From positions 1 to 64,000 of the forward strand of contig SMSL01000019.1 of NCBI GenBank assembly GCA_007859995.1: 64,000 nucleotides of DNA. The letters are read 5' to 3'. The notes beneath the pieces were generated by a model. That model saw nothing but the letters and a program-made list of their open reading frames with translations. It was not told the origin of the DNA and did not search any database. A program made the translations under genes and the position numbers. This document shows positions 1 through 9,139 of the stretch, one piece after another. This stretch comes from Candidatus Brocadiaceae bacterium S225. GTDB taxonomy: Bacteria > Planctomycetota > Brocadiia > Brocadiales > Scalinduaceae. Numbering within the stretch: position 1 is the stretch's first letter; each line of letters begins with the position of its first letter.

Positions 1-24
1 CATCACGGATGATGCACTCCATAT
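1..24. repeat. Short repeat, partial copy at window edge
   Basis: These 24 bases match 59687-59710 with one mismatch. At the second copy the repeat forms a perfect 8-bp hairpin, GCATCATC-ACG-GATGATGC. Here the left arm is cut off by the window start, so the full element probably begins upstream. Function unknown; a REP-like dispersed hairpin is the simplest reading. Confidence 0.45.
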
Positions 25-137
25 TCCCTCCTTAATTCAATGACATTACCTATGTCTATCTTGTCTTTTGCTTTTCCTTGTGTTCTTCGCGGCTTGACGT
101 GAGAAATAAATTATGCTGAATAGTTACTAATAAAAAA

Positions 138-189
138 AGCCTTACTGCTAAAAAATATTTACCTAAAAATATCCTTCGGCAGTAAGGCT
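138..189. terminator. Possible bidirectional terminator or hairpin
   Basis: An 11-bp perfect inverted repeat, AGCCTTACTGC / GCAGTAAGGCT, is separated by about 30 AT-rich bases. It is preceded by seven A residues and followed by GTCTTTTAT, so it could terminate transcription in either direction. The loop is longer than usual, so RNA folding needs to be checked. Confidence 0.45.
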
Positions 190-945
190 GTCTTTTATAA
201 AAAATATACTTTGTGCACACTCAGAGATATTATTTAAGATATCTCAGTTCATCCATGTCCGCACATAAAGACCCTTTACTTTGCGCCCCCTGATCACTCA
301 GAGGTTGCCTTTATCGTAGGTGATTCTATTTGCTGAGTTCAACCAAACTCTGACTATACCTGTCAGATCTGAAGGTTGCAAATTGCAACAGTTGCGACTT
401 GCGGTTGTGTATCACAATGAAACCTGTTTGTCAACTATTATTTATTATTATGCCAAGATTATGTCAAGCCGAAATAGAAATGCCCGGTCTTTACTCACCA
501 ACACTCAGCACTTGTTGGAAGCATCAGTAGTTTTATGGATTAGTCTCTGACATTAAAACCAAAGAAGATGGTATATCACAAATTCACAAATATTATAATG
601 CCATAACAGCCTTCAAAACCACAAAAACCATAAGCACTAATATTATAGGCTGAAGTTCTGGAATCACCAACAAGCTATGCTTTTTTGGTCTTCCCTTTTT
701 TGTTATGAACTTCTAACAAAAAACGTTAGGGAGTTATAACCTTTCTATAACAAACCAGGAGCTGTATTAATAAGAAGGCGAGATGGTTTTTGATTGCCAA
801 TCAAGGAGTCAGGACTCAATACCAATGATTGCTTGTTCCAGATTATTCCTTTTCTCTTTTGGAAAATCAAGACAGGATGTGTGAATTTTTATGAATTGAA
901 TTTTAGAACCTTATGACAAATATGACCTTTTGAATATCGGTCAAA
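190..945. other. Gene-free stretch
   Basis: No convincing gene is seen. The only longer open frame, at 320-550 on the plus strand, has no ribosome binding site and no recognisable protein pattern. A 15-bp palindrome GTTGCAAATTGCAAC lies near 374-388. The stretch may hold the eroded end of a neighbouring gene, but I cannot identify one. Confidence 0.5.
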
Positions 946-1881
946 TCACTTTGTCAAACCCAGTTCTTTTCTAAGTTCGAGATCTTTAACACTGTTTTTG
1001 TCCCAGTAATCTGTCATGACGGCATGTGTGCGTCGTGCAATGGTCGTCAATACTTTTGCACTCTTCCCTGAACCGCTCGGATAAGCCTCGCTCCAGGATA
1101 GAATATCATATGGGAAGTTCCGGTTGAAGTTGATGGAAAGTGTTCTTTGCAGAGATGGATACGTCACCGTGTACCGTGATATCCCATCCCTGTCTCCTTC
1201 GCGCATGTTTGTCAATTCAGCAAAGGCATCTTCTGCCCCTGGTTCAATCATGCGTAACGTGGTAAAGAAGCTTCCGGGGATCATTTTTATTTCTCCTAAC
1301 GGAAGGGTTTCCGGTGCAATGCGTATGCGTGTCCAGATTTCATCCTCCAGGTGCACTGATGGTATTGTTACGGTCTTATCTCCCTCCTTTTCAAAGTATG
1401 AATACTGTTTCACATTATAGTGATCACCTTCAAGATTATACTGGAGATAGACATGGCCGCACCAGTCCTGTCTTGTAGTTGATACTTTTAATGTTTTACT
1501 GAAAGGCTGTCTTTCTGTAGGGATTGGCGTAAATACGGACTTCATCATGGAGTAGTCATAGATGCCCGTATTGAATCTTTTGATAAAGTTGAGTTTTAAG
1601 ACAGGAATGCTCTTCTTTCGTGACGATTCATAATCTGACTTTACGTGTATGTCGGGGAGAAACGGTTCGGTGACAAATATTAAAATAGCGTGACCGGGAT
1701 GAACTTCACCATATCGGCTCTGTTCAAGTTCAAAGCGTGTTATTTCCGCACCGTAATTATACCAATATGAATGGAAGTTCTTTTCCTCAGGTAATGAAAA
1801 AGCGACAGAATTATAATCCAACAACACTATGGACAATGTTGTAAGCAGTATTATCCGTTTTAACTTGAATTTCAAACTCAC
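946..1881 (-). CDS. Secreted protein of unknown function
   Basis: A 311-residue protein with a basic N-terminus (KFKLKR) and a hydrophobic stretch at about residues 10-28, which looks like a signal peptide, so a periplasmic or exported location is likely. The body has conserved-looking blocks: YWYNYGAEITRFELEQSRYG, EPFLPD, LKLNFIKRFNTGIYDYSMM and QDWCGHVYLQ. From memory these resemble a family found mainly in Bacteroidetes that databases sometimes mislabel as a Maf septum inhibitor; it has nothing of true Maf. No catalytic motif is evident. It stands alone, with about 330 bases to the next gene. Real gene: very likely. Function: unknown. Confidence 0.8.
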   Translation of the reverse strand: MSLKFKLKRIILLTTLSIVLLDYNSVAFSLPEEKNFHSYWYNYGAEITRFELEQSRYGEVHPGHAILIFVTEPFLPDIHVKSDYESSRKKSIPVLKLNFIKRFNTGIYDYSMMKSVFTPIPTERQPFSKTLKVSTTRQDWCGHVYLQYNLEGDHYNVKQYSYFEKEGDKTVTIPSVHLEDEIWTRIRIAPETLPLGEIKMIPGSFFTTLRMIEPGAEDAFAELTNMREGDRDGISRYTVTYPSLQRTLSINFNRNFPYDILSWSEAYPSGSGKSAKVLTTIARRTHAVMTDYWDKNSVKDLELRKELGLTK

Positions 1882-2211
1882 TTCTCCTTTTTTAAAGCGA
1901 CAGGAAGCATATAGATAGTTTCAGTCAAAAACCTACTTCGAATCTTTAAAATATAATATGCCAATAAAACAACATGGTCAAGCTGAAACTATCAAATGAT
2001 ATATACGATTAGTAACTACAGACAGTCTTGAATCAGCTTCTGAAGATATAATAAAATATTTAACAAGTAACGCCAAATGATGTATACTGATTTGAGTTAA
2101 AAGTGCATACCTGTCCGCCAGCTTATCAGGTGGGAAGTTTGAAGTGAACTAAAGTTGTTTTCGACATGATTCAGCTTAATGGCGAAAGTCCATGCCGGCT
2201 AAAATAGAGAT
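1882..2211. other. Intergenic region between divergent genes
   Basis: About 330 bases separating a minus-strand and a plus-strand gene, so promoters for both should lie here. I see no clear sigma-70 consensus. The string CCTGTCCGCCAGC near 2106-2120 also occurs near 59645-59657, where it is part of a hairpin; here the second arm is degraded. Confidence 0.4.
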
Positions 2212-3021
2212 ATGGAAAGAGCAAGACCTGCAAGTTTTTTGCATACAGGATTAGATAGATACGAGGTTTTTGATTTTCAAGAGGATGGATTAGAAGAGCT
2301 AAAGTCTTTCATAAAGAGCAAAGAGCTGCCCTTCAGTTTTCATGTACCATTTTTCAGGCCCTCATATTTTCCATATACCGGAGTAACCACCTTTTTCCTT
2401 AATGACGATCCTGACAAAAGAGCTCTCTCTTTTAAACTGATAGACAACACTATGCATTATGCGAATGAATGGAAGGCTGATTTTGTCGTAACACACCTGA
2501 CCTGGAAGGACGATTCTCCTGACAGGAACAAGGTAATGGATCTTGCGAGTGATACAAGATCTAAATTCTGTGATCTGGCGGACAGATATAAGTTGCCAAT
2601 TAATATTGAGTTCGGTGGATATTCGGGACATTTTCATGAGCCTGCGCAATTTGTAGATTTTGTTAAAGAGCACCCTTTATTGGGTATCTGTATTGATATA
2701 GGCCATACATTCCTGATATCCGGAATACGAAACCGGGATTTTTTCAAAGATATAGAAATTATGGCACCGTATACCAGATCAATACATGTGTGGAACACAA
2801 AGGGACTGGAACATAACAAAAAGCATAATCACGTACCCGTTCACCCCTCACAAATGGCAGAGGATGGATGGGTAGACATTAAAAAAACACTTGAAACGAT
2901 ATTAGCTCACAATAAGGATTGCAACATAGTATTTGAATATAACCATACATATTACGACAACATACCCGAAAAAGTCAGAGAAGGTATGGAGTGGGTGAAG
3001 GAGATAATAAACAGAAAATGA
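2212..3021 (+). CDS. TIM-barrel sugar isomerase/endonuclease IV-like protein
   Basis: A 269-residue protein of the AP-endonuclease-2 / xylose-isomerase-like TIM-barrel superfamily. Strand-end motifs fit: SFHVPFF (about 42-48), VVTHLTW, INIEFGG, GICIDIGHTF, IHVWNT and IVFEYNH, supplying the His, Asp and Glu residues that usually bind divalent metals. Substrate unknown; relatives isomerise or epimerise sugars or cut AP sites. The N-terminus is short: an in-frame stop lies just upstream at 2200-2202, so the first strand may be reduced. No strong ribosome binding site precedes the ATG. It overlaps the following radical SAM gene by 4 bases (ATGA), so the two are probably translationally coupled. 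Confidence 0.8.
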   Translation: MERARPASFLHTGLDRYEVFDFQEDGLEELKSFIKSKELPFSFHVPFFRPSYFPYTGVTTFFLNDDPDKRALSFKLIDNTMHYANEWKADFVVTHLTWKDDSPDRNKVMDLASDTRSKFCDLADRYKLPINIEFGGYSGHFHEPAQFVDFVKEHPLLGICIDIGHTFLISGIRNRDFFKDIEIMAPYTRSIHVWNTKGLEHNKKHNHVPVHPSQMAEDGWVDIKKTLETILAHNKDCNIVFEYNHTYYDNIPEKVREGMEWVKEIINRK

Positions 3022-4511
3022 CGGAGAATAAAGATTTCAGGGTTTTGTTTATCAACTGTAATACAATGATGGATGTCCTTCTGCCTGTGGGGCTTTCCTT
3101 GATATCGGCATGCCTTAAAGAAAAAGGTTTCGGGGTAAAGCTGTTCGACACTACCTTTTACAAAACTGCAACTGAAACAGGTGACGAAGCGAGGGCGAAG
3201 AATCTTCAGGTAAAGAAAACGAATCGTGAGGAATTTGGACTGGTATATAAAGATACCGATATGTTTGAAGATCTTAAAAAAATGGTGGAAGAGTACAAAC
3301 CGGATATCATAGGATTATCCTGTATAGAGTGCACCTACGAACTTGGTATAGAAATGCTGAACGGCATAAGGCTTTATTATAACGTCCCCATGATTGTGGG
3401 CGGTATCTTTGCTACTTTCGCCCCTGCTGAGATAATTGCTGAAGATTGCGTAGATATGGTATGCGTGGGAGAGGGAGAATATGCACTTGTTGAGCTATGC
3501 ACTAAGATTAGAGAAAAACAGGACATAACATCAGTACAAAACATGTGGATAAAGCAGGACGGCAAGATATACAAGAATGGGATCAGAAGACCCGTAGATC
3601 TTGACGAGCTGCCGTTTCAGGATTGGACTATTTTCGAGCCCAGGAGATTTTACAAGCCTATGGGTGGTAAGATATCTATGACTGGCACGTTTGAAATGAA
3701 CAGGGGTTGCCCTTACAGTTGTCGATTCTGCAGTGATTATGGTCTGAATAAACTTTATGCAAACAACGGTGGTTATTATAGAGAAAAAAGTATCAAGAGA
3801 CTTATTGACGAGATGAAGGAGAAAAAAGAGAGATACAATCTCGAATTTGCATACCTGGTGGCCGAGAGTTTTCTTACGACTAAACGGGAGAGGATAGCCG
3901 AATTCATAGAACTTTATAAGGAAGTTAACATACCGTTCTGGATTGAGGCACGACCTGAATCAATTAATGAAGAAAACATTAAACTCCTTGAGTCTTCAGG
4001 TTGCGAGGGAATAAGCCTTGGTATCGAAAGCGGCAACGTGGAACTGCGCCGTAATCTTCTTGGCAGGAATATGAACGATGAGACTATATTAAAGGCTTTC
4101 AGCCTTTTGGAGAAGTCCAGTCTCAGGGTAAGCGCTAACAATATTATCGGCTTCCCCACTGAAACCAGGGAAAATATTTTTGAGACTATTGAGTTTAACA
4201 GGAAAATAAATGTACCGGGTGTCATGGTATCACTATACAATCCTTATAAAGGCACTGCACTGCGCGAATATTGTGATGAAGAGGGACTTATCCAAAAAGA
4301 TGCACATGCCGGTGATTACAGATCTGAAACCGTATTAAACATGCCACAAATTTCCAGAGAAGAACTTCTCAGCCTTCAGAAAACCTTCCCTTTATATGTA
4401 AGGTTCCCCAAGAGTGAATGGCCAAGAATTGAAAAATGTGAAGGTAATGACATGGAAGCGGATGCCTTGTATGAAGAGTTGTCTCGTGAGTATACAGAGA
4501 AATATTTATAG
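3018..4511 (+). CDS. B12-binding radical SAM enzyme
   Basis: About 497 residues from the ATG at 3018, chosen because it overlaps the upstream stop as ATGA; an in-frame ATG at 2991 lies inside the previous gene. The N-terminal half has a cobalamin-binding Rossmann-type domain (LLPVGLSLISACLKEKG; later PDIIGLSC and VCVGEGEYAL). The second half is a radical SAM barrel with the 4Fe-4S motif Cx3Cx2C in NRGCPYSCRFCSDYG, followed by GIESGN and NNIIGFPTET. This class methylates or rearranges unactivated carbon and is common in lipid and natural-product pathways. Substrate unknown. Middle gene of a three-gene operon with a TIM-barrel protein and a polytopic membrane protein. Confidence 0.9.
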   Translation: MTENKDFRVLFINCNTMMDVLLPVGLSLISACLKEKGFGVKLFDTTFYKTATETGDEARAKNLQVKKTNREEFGLVYKDTDMFEDLKKMVEEYKPDIIGLSCIECTYELGIEMLNGIRLYYNVPMIVGGIFATFAPAEIIAEDCVDMVCVGEGEYALVELCTKIREKQDITSVQNMWIKQDGKIYKNGIRRPVDLDELPFQDWTIFEPRRFYKPMGGKISMTGTFEMNRGCPYSCRFCSDYGLNKLYANNGGYYREKSIKRLIDEMKEKKERYNLEFAYLVAESFLTTKRERIAEFIELYKEVNIPFWIEARPESINEENIKLLESSGCEGISLGIESGNVELRRNLLGRNMNDETILKAFSLLEKSSLRVSANNIIGFPTETRENIFETIEFNRKINVPGVMVSLYNPYKGTALREYCDEEGLIQKDAHAGDYRSETVLNMPQISREELLSLQKTFPLYVRFPKSEWPRIEKCEGNDMEADALYEELSREYTEKYL

Positions 4512-4529
4512 TTAAATCATGAATAATCA

Positions 4530-5546
4530 GTGGAAAACAAGAAAAGATACAAAATATTATTGTTAATTGTTGGTTGCGCAATTCTTTTTGTGCTGATTTA
4601 CAAGGTTGGGCCTTCCACTATTTATCATCAACTCATTGCTCTGAAATGGAAGATTTTACTTCTATTTTTACCCTTCTCGCTTGTTTTTGTCCTCGACACA
4701 CTTGGATGGAAGTATTCTTTTAAAAATGGAAAGACAAGCTTTAAAGACCTCTTCATAATAAGACTTGCCGGAGAGTCTGTAAATTCTATCATACCATCTG
4801 CAAATTTTGCAGGAGAGCCGATAAAAGCTTATTTCCTTAAGAAGCACAATATTTCAATGCTTGATGGTATGGCCTCCGTTGTCATTTCAAAGACAATGAT
4901 GGCGATAACACAGATAATTTTTGTAATGATTGGAGTTATATTTTTACTGTACAAATTAAATGTATCAAGTACTCATTTAATAGGCTCAATCGCAATCATA
5001 CTGCTAGGTTCAATCGCAATAATACTGCTAAGTATACCCGTAATAATGTTCATTATCTTTATCCAGAAACACGGTCTCTTTGCTTTCATGTTGAAACTAT
5101 TGCGAATGCTAAGGATAAGGATACGTTATATAGAGGAAAGGGAAGCAAGCTTAAGAGAGCTTGACAAAAACATATACCAATATTACATTCATAACAAAAA
5201 AAAGGCATTTTACGCCTTTGTCTGTTTTTTTCTAGGTTGGCTTGCGGGTGTGATAGAAGCATTCTTGATTCTTTACCTTCTAAATATACCTATAGATACT
5301 GTTTCCGCCTATGTTATTGAATCACTTGCAACTGTTGCCAAGGGAATAACGTCCTTTATACCTGGAAGTGTTGGAGGTCAGGAGGGAGGAATTATCGCAA
5401 TTTTTATGAGCCTGAAACTAGGTGCAGGTGCTGCGCTGACGTTTGGAATATTGAAAAGGTTTAGAGAGTTAATATTTATTGGAGTCGGACTTTTTGTCCT
5501 GTCAAAACTTGAATGGGCAATTGCGGAATCACCAACGGACAAATAA
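4530..5546 (+). CDS. LPG synthase/flippase-like membrane protein
   Basis: A 338-residue polytopic membrane protein starting at a GTG 18 bases after the radical SAM gene. About eight hydrophobic segments are visible, the first at residues 9-25. Blocks such as LAGESVNSIIPSANFAGEPI and GITSFIPGSVGGQEGG are typical of the lysylphosphatidylglycerol-synthase transmembrane region family (formerly UPF0104), which includes MprF flippase domains and HpnL-like hopanoid or glycolipid transporters. The soluble aminoacyltransferase domain of MprF is absent, so a lipid-translocating or accessory role is more likely than lysyl transfer. Its place after a B12 radical SAM enzyme suggests lipid modification, which is inference. 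Confidence 0.85.
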   Translation: MENKKRYKILLLIVGCAILFVLIYKVGPSTIYHQLIALKWKILLLFLPFSLVFVLDTLGWKYSFKNGKTSFKDLFIIRLAGESVNSIIPSANFAGEPIKAYFLKKHNISMLDGMASVVISKTMMAITQIIFVMIGVIFLLYKLNVSSTHLIGSIAIILLGSIAIILLSIPVIMFIIFIQKHGLFAFMLKLLRMLRIRIRYIEEREASLRELDKNIYQYYIHNKKKAFYAFVCFFLGWLAGVIEAFLILYLLNIPIDTVSAYVIESLATVAKGITSFIPGSVGGQEGGIIAIFMSLKLGAGAALTFGILKRFRELIFIGVGLFVLSKLEWAIAESPTDK

Positions 5547-5564
5547 TAATTCCATGGTAATTGC

Positions 5565-5741
5565 TCAATAACTGATGAAATTCGTATATTCATCCACAAG
5601 AAAACGCTTTTCCTCAAATACTTTTAATGTTCTGCCTTTATCATCGGCATTCATCACTCTTATCTTTTTCCAGCTTGTACTCGGTAAATTATCTAATTTT
5701 TCAACAATCTTTTTACCTCTATTGCGAATAGTAATAATTTT
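5565..5741 (-). pseudogene. Unidentified coding remnant after a stop codon
   Basis: Immediately after the TAA of the 531-residue gene, the same minus-strand frame stays open for another 58 codons to a TGA at 5565-5567. The translation is protein-like (IVEKLDNLPSTSWKKIRV, then GRTLKVFEEKRF) but begins without a start codon. It may be the tail of a decayed, unrelated gene, possibly a transposase, or a lost C-terminus of the upstream gene. I cannot assign a family. Confidence 0.35.
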
Positions 5742-7337
5742 TTAACTATTCCTGCGCTCATATATTATTCGTGTATCTCGTGGTGACTCTTCGTAATCAG
5801 CAAGGAGCTCATAATACAGGGCAGGGTCTTTTTTCTTTAATTCTATTAAAAAATCCAGGAAATTAAACAAACCTTCAGCTAATACCTTTTTTACTTTTTT
5901 CATCACTGACCGGTTCCTTTGTGCTTCATAAACATAATGAATATCATGATTGTTGTGTTTAAATAATTCAACTTCTTCAATGAAATGCAGAATATAAATC
6001 ATATTCTCGAAACCGGAATCTATGTCATGAATAATTGTCCACTCCATAAAACTATAAAATGCGTGATAAGCAGGGACATACTCAGTTATTATCGTTTCCA
6101 TCGCGTCTAAAGATACATATTCAATATGCTCAGCATCTTTGCGCATTTGCTTCAACTCTTCCAGGCTTGCACTTTTAATTTTAGATATTGATATTATGGG
6201 AGATTTCAGTGCATTAAGATTGGCAAGATAAATGTTACGCAACCGCGAACGAAACAGATAACACCTGAAGTGCATTAATCTTTTTGACTGTTCAGTCTTT
6301 TTCTTCCTCTCCAAAATCTTCTCAATTAATAACGCACCGAACAGGATTTCAATGGGAATGGCGGCCAGGTGTAATGTAAACTCAATATGTTCTAACCAGT
6401 GAATAAAAAGAAAGAAAGCAGATATGAATATTAAACAGACGTACAACCAGACTTTCTTTGTAACTTTCCCTATTACATTTACAATATTAAATGATACACT
6501 TTCAGTACGTCTGGTATTTTCGGTAGTAGCTCTTTTGTACACTTCCAATAAACTTGTTTGTGTCGTTATGAATGATCTGAGTCGTTCTTCTTCCGTAATT
6601 TCGTCTTTATCAATTACAAATATTTTTTCATTTACAAATGGCATAACTGCCATTCTTACATTGAGCGCAATATTTTTAAATAAATTTGCCGTATCGCGGG
6701 GAACTTTCGTTTTAGAGAATATAAGTAGTGCAAACAGGTTCCCTGTTGGCAACATACCCCCCAAACCTATGGCAGATTTTACTCCGTAAGATTCTACAAA
6801 TTCTTTCTGTGCGGGAATATGAGGACTTCCAATGGCATCAGGTACGTGGTAGACATTGAAAACCCTGCCTTCCAACTCAGACGATAGTTTTGGGTCAGGA
6901 TTAAGCACGTTTGAGACATCCATACCCATCTGGTGAATAAAATTATGAACCATAATATTCTTTTTCAGCATATCTTCATTCTGTAGAGGCAGAATACGGT
7001 GTCCTTTAGAATGTATCGTTGAGTTCCATTCCGGTTGTAATCCTGCAGTCGCTGATAATTTCAGGCATTTCATGTCTTGGTGCACAGACTGACCATCTAA
7101 CATCTTATCGACCAATTGGCGTAAATTGGTATCAAGGCTTGAATAAGGATATGTCATGAAAAACCTGACCAGAACGGAAGATTTCTCTCCGGTTTGAGTA
7201 TCGCCAAGGTTGTCGAAAAAATATCGGACCATCATATCGCTTAACTCATCAATGTTTTTGGCCTTAAGCTCTAATTGTTGCAGAGCGTCTCCAATCTCAG
7301 ACATATCTTGTAGAGAAAATTTTGTTAAATCAAACAT
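5742..7337 (-). CDS. Membrane protein with N-terminal GAF-like sensor domain
   Basis: 531 residues. The first ~240 resemble the GAF-like input domain found at the N-terminus of some large sensor kinases: VRFFMTYPYSSLD, LKLSATAGLQPEWNS, FNVYHVPDAIGSPHIPAQKEF, GLGGMLPTGNLFALLIFSK and TANLFKNIALNVRM. A short coiled stretch follows (about 250-275), then two hydrophobic segments (about 297-340), then about 190 largely helical, charged residues. There is no histidine kinase, GGDEF or other output domain. The order, soluble sensor first and membrane hairpin in the middle, is unusual. It may be a membrane-tethered sensory adaptor; partner unknown. It follows the ferredoxin-like gene by about 64 bases and may share its transcript. 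Confidence 0.75.
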   Translation of the reverse strand: MFDLTKFSLQDMSEIGDALQQLELKAKNIDELSDMMVRYFFDNLGDTQTGEKSSVLVRFFMTYPYSSLDTNLRQLVDKMLDGQSVHQDMKCLKLSATAGLQPEWNSTIHSKGHRILPLQNEDMLKKNIMVHNFIHQMGMDVSNVLNPDPKLSSELEGRVFNVYHVPDAIGSPHIPAQKEFVESYGVKSAIGLGGMLPTGNLFALLIFSKTKVPRDTANLFKNIALNVRMAVMPFVNEKIFVIDKDEITEEERLRSFITTQTSLLEVYKRATTENTRRTESVSFNIVNVIGKVTKKVWLYVCLIFISAFFLFIHWLEHIEFTLHLAAIPIEILFGALLIEKILERKKKTEQSKRLMHFRCYLFRSRLRNIYLANLNALKSPIISISKIKSASLEELKQMRKDAEHIEYVSLDAMETIITEYVPAYHAFYSFMEWTIIHDIDSGFENMIYILHFIEEVELFKHNNHDIHYVYEAQRNRSVMKKVKKVLAEGLFNFLDFLIELKKKDPALYYELLADYEESPRDTRIIYERRNS

Positions 7338-7401
7338 AGTGTGTTTTGATTTGTTAATGGTTGTGTCGATTAGATTGAAGTGTTCTGAGATTAGCCTGAT
7401 A

Positions 7402-8448
7402 TTATTTTACATTAGACTTGGTGTTTTCGATTACGGTATTAACTGTTTCCACGATGTCAATATTAACGGGACACGACCTAGTACACCTTCCACATCCAAC
7501 ACAGAAAGAGGTATTATATTTAGTCATTAAATAGTTAAACTTTCTGTTAAACCTGTGTCTCTGTCTCTGGCCTCTCGTAGACCTGAAATTTTCTCCCGTG
7601 GCTACAACCGCAAAATCTTTTAATGAACAGGCATCCCACTCGCGGCACCTCTCTCCGGAAGTCATATTCAGCTCCATACAATCAAAGACATCAAAACAGT
7701 AACAGGTGGGACAAACAATGTTACAGCGACCACAGCCAAGGCATCTGTCATTTAATTCGTCCCATACCGGATCATTATCAGCATTTTTAAATAAGAGAGG
7801 CAGATTAGATACATCTGTGGCAAATTTCATCTCAAATTTAGCGATTCTCTCTTTTATCAATTTCCGGAATTTATCTCTATCCTCATTGCTTACTTCAATT
7901 GGGTTGGCGTATCTATCGATTATTTCCTGTCCCATTGGTGTATTAATTGAGATGTAATAACTACTACCAATATCAGTAATCAAAATATCGTATCCTTCAC
8001 CCACATCCAGACAACCAACACTTGCACAGAGAGCGTGTTCATAGCAGGGTTTAAGGCAGTCTATGCCAATGATTACAGTTTCAGCACGCTTGTGGGTATA
8101 ATTTGTGTCTTCGTAGTCAGAGGAAAATATCCTGTCCAGTAGATTGATTCCATGAATATCACAGGGCCTGACACCAAAAAGCACCTGTTTTTTGGACTCA
8201 ATAACAGGCCGTATGTCTGGATGTGGCTGAGTATCAAAACGAAGCAGAGTTTCCTGTTGAGGGAATAAATATTTTTTAGGTGGAAGAATGGTTGGTATGT
8301 AATCATCCAGAGGATCAGTAAATTCATCTGTCTCGTCAAATACATAAAAGCTTTCCTCCTTTTCTTTCACACCATATACGGTAAATTCATCCTTAAGATT
8401 TTTGTAAAAGGAGCTTATCTCATTTTTATTAATTATTTTTTCCGTCAT
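7402..8448 (-). CDS. AsrA/HydB-like 4Fe-4S dicluster protein
   Basis: 348 residues resembling subunit A of anaerobic sulfite reductase and the beta subunit of sulfhydrogenases, which pass electrons through two 4Fe-4S clusters. Seen: GVRPCDIHGINLLDRIF (about 92-108), a cysteine-rich CLKPC...CASVGC segment, and two ferredoxin motifs, CLGCGRCNIVCPTC (about 238-251) and CVGCGRCTRSCP (about 318-329). Partners expected for either complex (an AsrB/HydG flavin subunit, AsrC, or NiFe hydrogenase subunits) are absent from the neighbourhood, so the redox partner is unknown. No signal peptide; cytoplasmic. About 64 bases separate it from the GAF-like membrane protein on the same strand. Confidence 0.82.
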   Translation of the reverse strand: MTEKIINKNEISSFYKNLKDEFTVYGVKEKEESFYVFDETDEFTDPLDDYIPTILPPKKYLFPQQETLLRFDTQPHPDIRPVIESKKQVLFGVRPCDIHGINLLDRIFSSDYEDTNYTHKRAETVIIGIDCLKPCYEHALCASVGCLDVGEGYDILITDIGSSYYISINTPMGQEIIDRYANPIEVSNEDRDKFRKLIKERIAKFEMKFATDVSNLPLLFKNADNDPVWDELNDRCLGCGRCNIVCPTCYCFDVFDCMELNMTSGERCREWDACSLKDFAVVATGENFRSTRGQRQRHRFNRKFNYLMTKYNTSFCVGCGRCTRSCPVNIDIVETVNTVIENTKSNVK

Positions 8449-8744
8449 TTTTATAAATATTTATATTAGATTTGGTACTATATACCCAGACAGTACTTGC
8501 AAAATAAGCTACATTATATACTTGATAATCTCGATCGCGCCTTTCATTCTAACCGTGTTTTTAATAGATTCAACAATTTTTTATTGTTCAAAATCAGGTC
8601 ATTTTCTCCATGAACACAAAAAATGATTTTATTGTATTTATATCTCATTTATAAGATGTATAATTATTGTAGATTATAGATACTTCGATTAGGTTAGTAG
8701 CGTTGACTTATGAACGTTTTAGTTTGGTTAGTAAGGTGAGGAAT

Positions 8745-9080
8745 ATGATGGGTGATGAAACAGATTCTGAGAATAGACTTAACCGGCGACTGAATATCTC
8801 TTTCGATGTTTCGTTATCAGAGCAAAAAGGTAAGACGATAAATGTTAGTGCGACTGGTGCTTATTTAGAAATAATAACAGATAACATAGATGCATTTGCC
8901 CCCGGAGCAGTAATTCCGCTTCAAATAGCAGCAATTGGCTCTAATGAAAGAACGCTCAATCTTAGTGGAGAAGGGTTAATTATCAGAGGGGACATAAAGG
9001 AAACTTCCAGTGCCGGTAACCGTCTATGCATAGCTGTCAAATTTACAGAAAAACTTAATGTAAATACGGACCCATCTTGA
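8745..9080 (+). CDS. PilZ-domain protein
   Basis: About 111 residues. The PilZ domain shows the NRR motif (NRRLNISFDVSLS) followed by the NxSxxG motif in INVSATGAYLEI, the usual two-part cyclic-di-GMP binding signature, and ends with LCIAVKFTE. The start at 8745 is preferred because AAGGTGAGG lies just before it; an in-frame TTG at 8703 would add 14 residues without a good binding site. The gene stands alone between two minus-strand genes. Likely a small c-di-GMP receptor; its target is unknown. Confidence 0.8.
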   Translation: MMGDETDSENRLNRRLNISFDVSLSEQKGKTINVSATGAYLEIITDNIDAFAPGAVIPLQIAAIGSNERTLNLSGEGLIIRGDIKETSSAGNRLCIAVKFTEKLNVNTDPS

Positions 9081-9139
9081 TAATGTGGTGTCTTACTGTC
9101 TCATTTGAAACTCATGTTATAAGGCCTGTCGTGCCTCAT

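Noticed and set aside
320..550. 76-codon open frame on the plus strand
   Set aside because: No ribosome binding site, no protein pattern, and the region is AT-rich with many chance frames.
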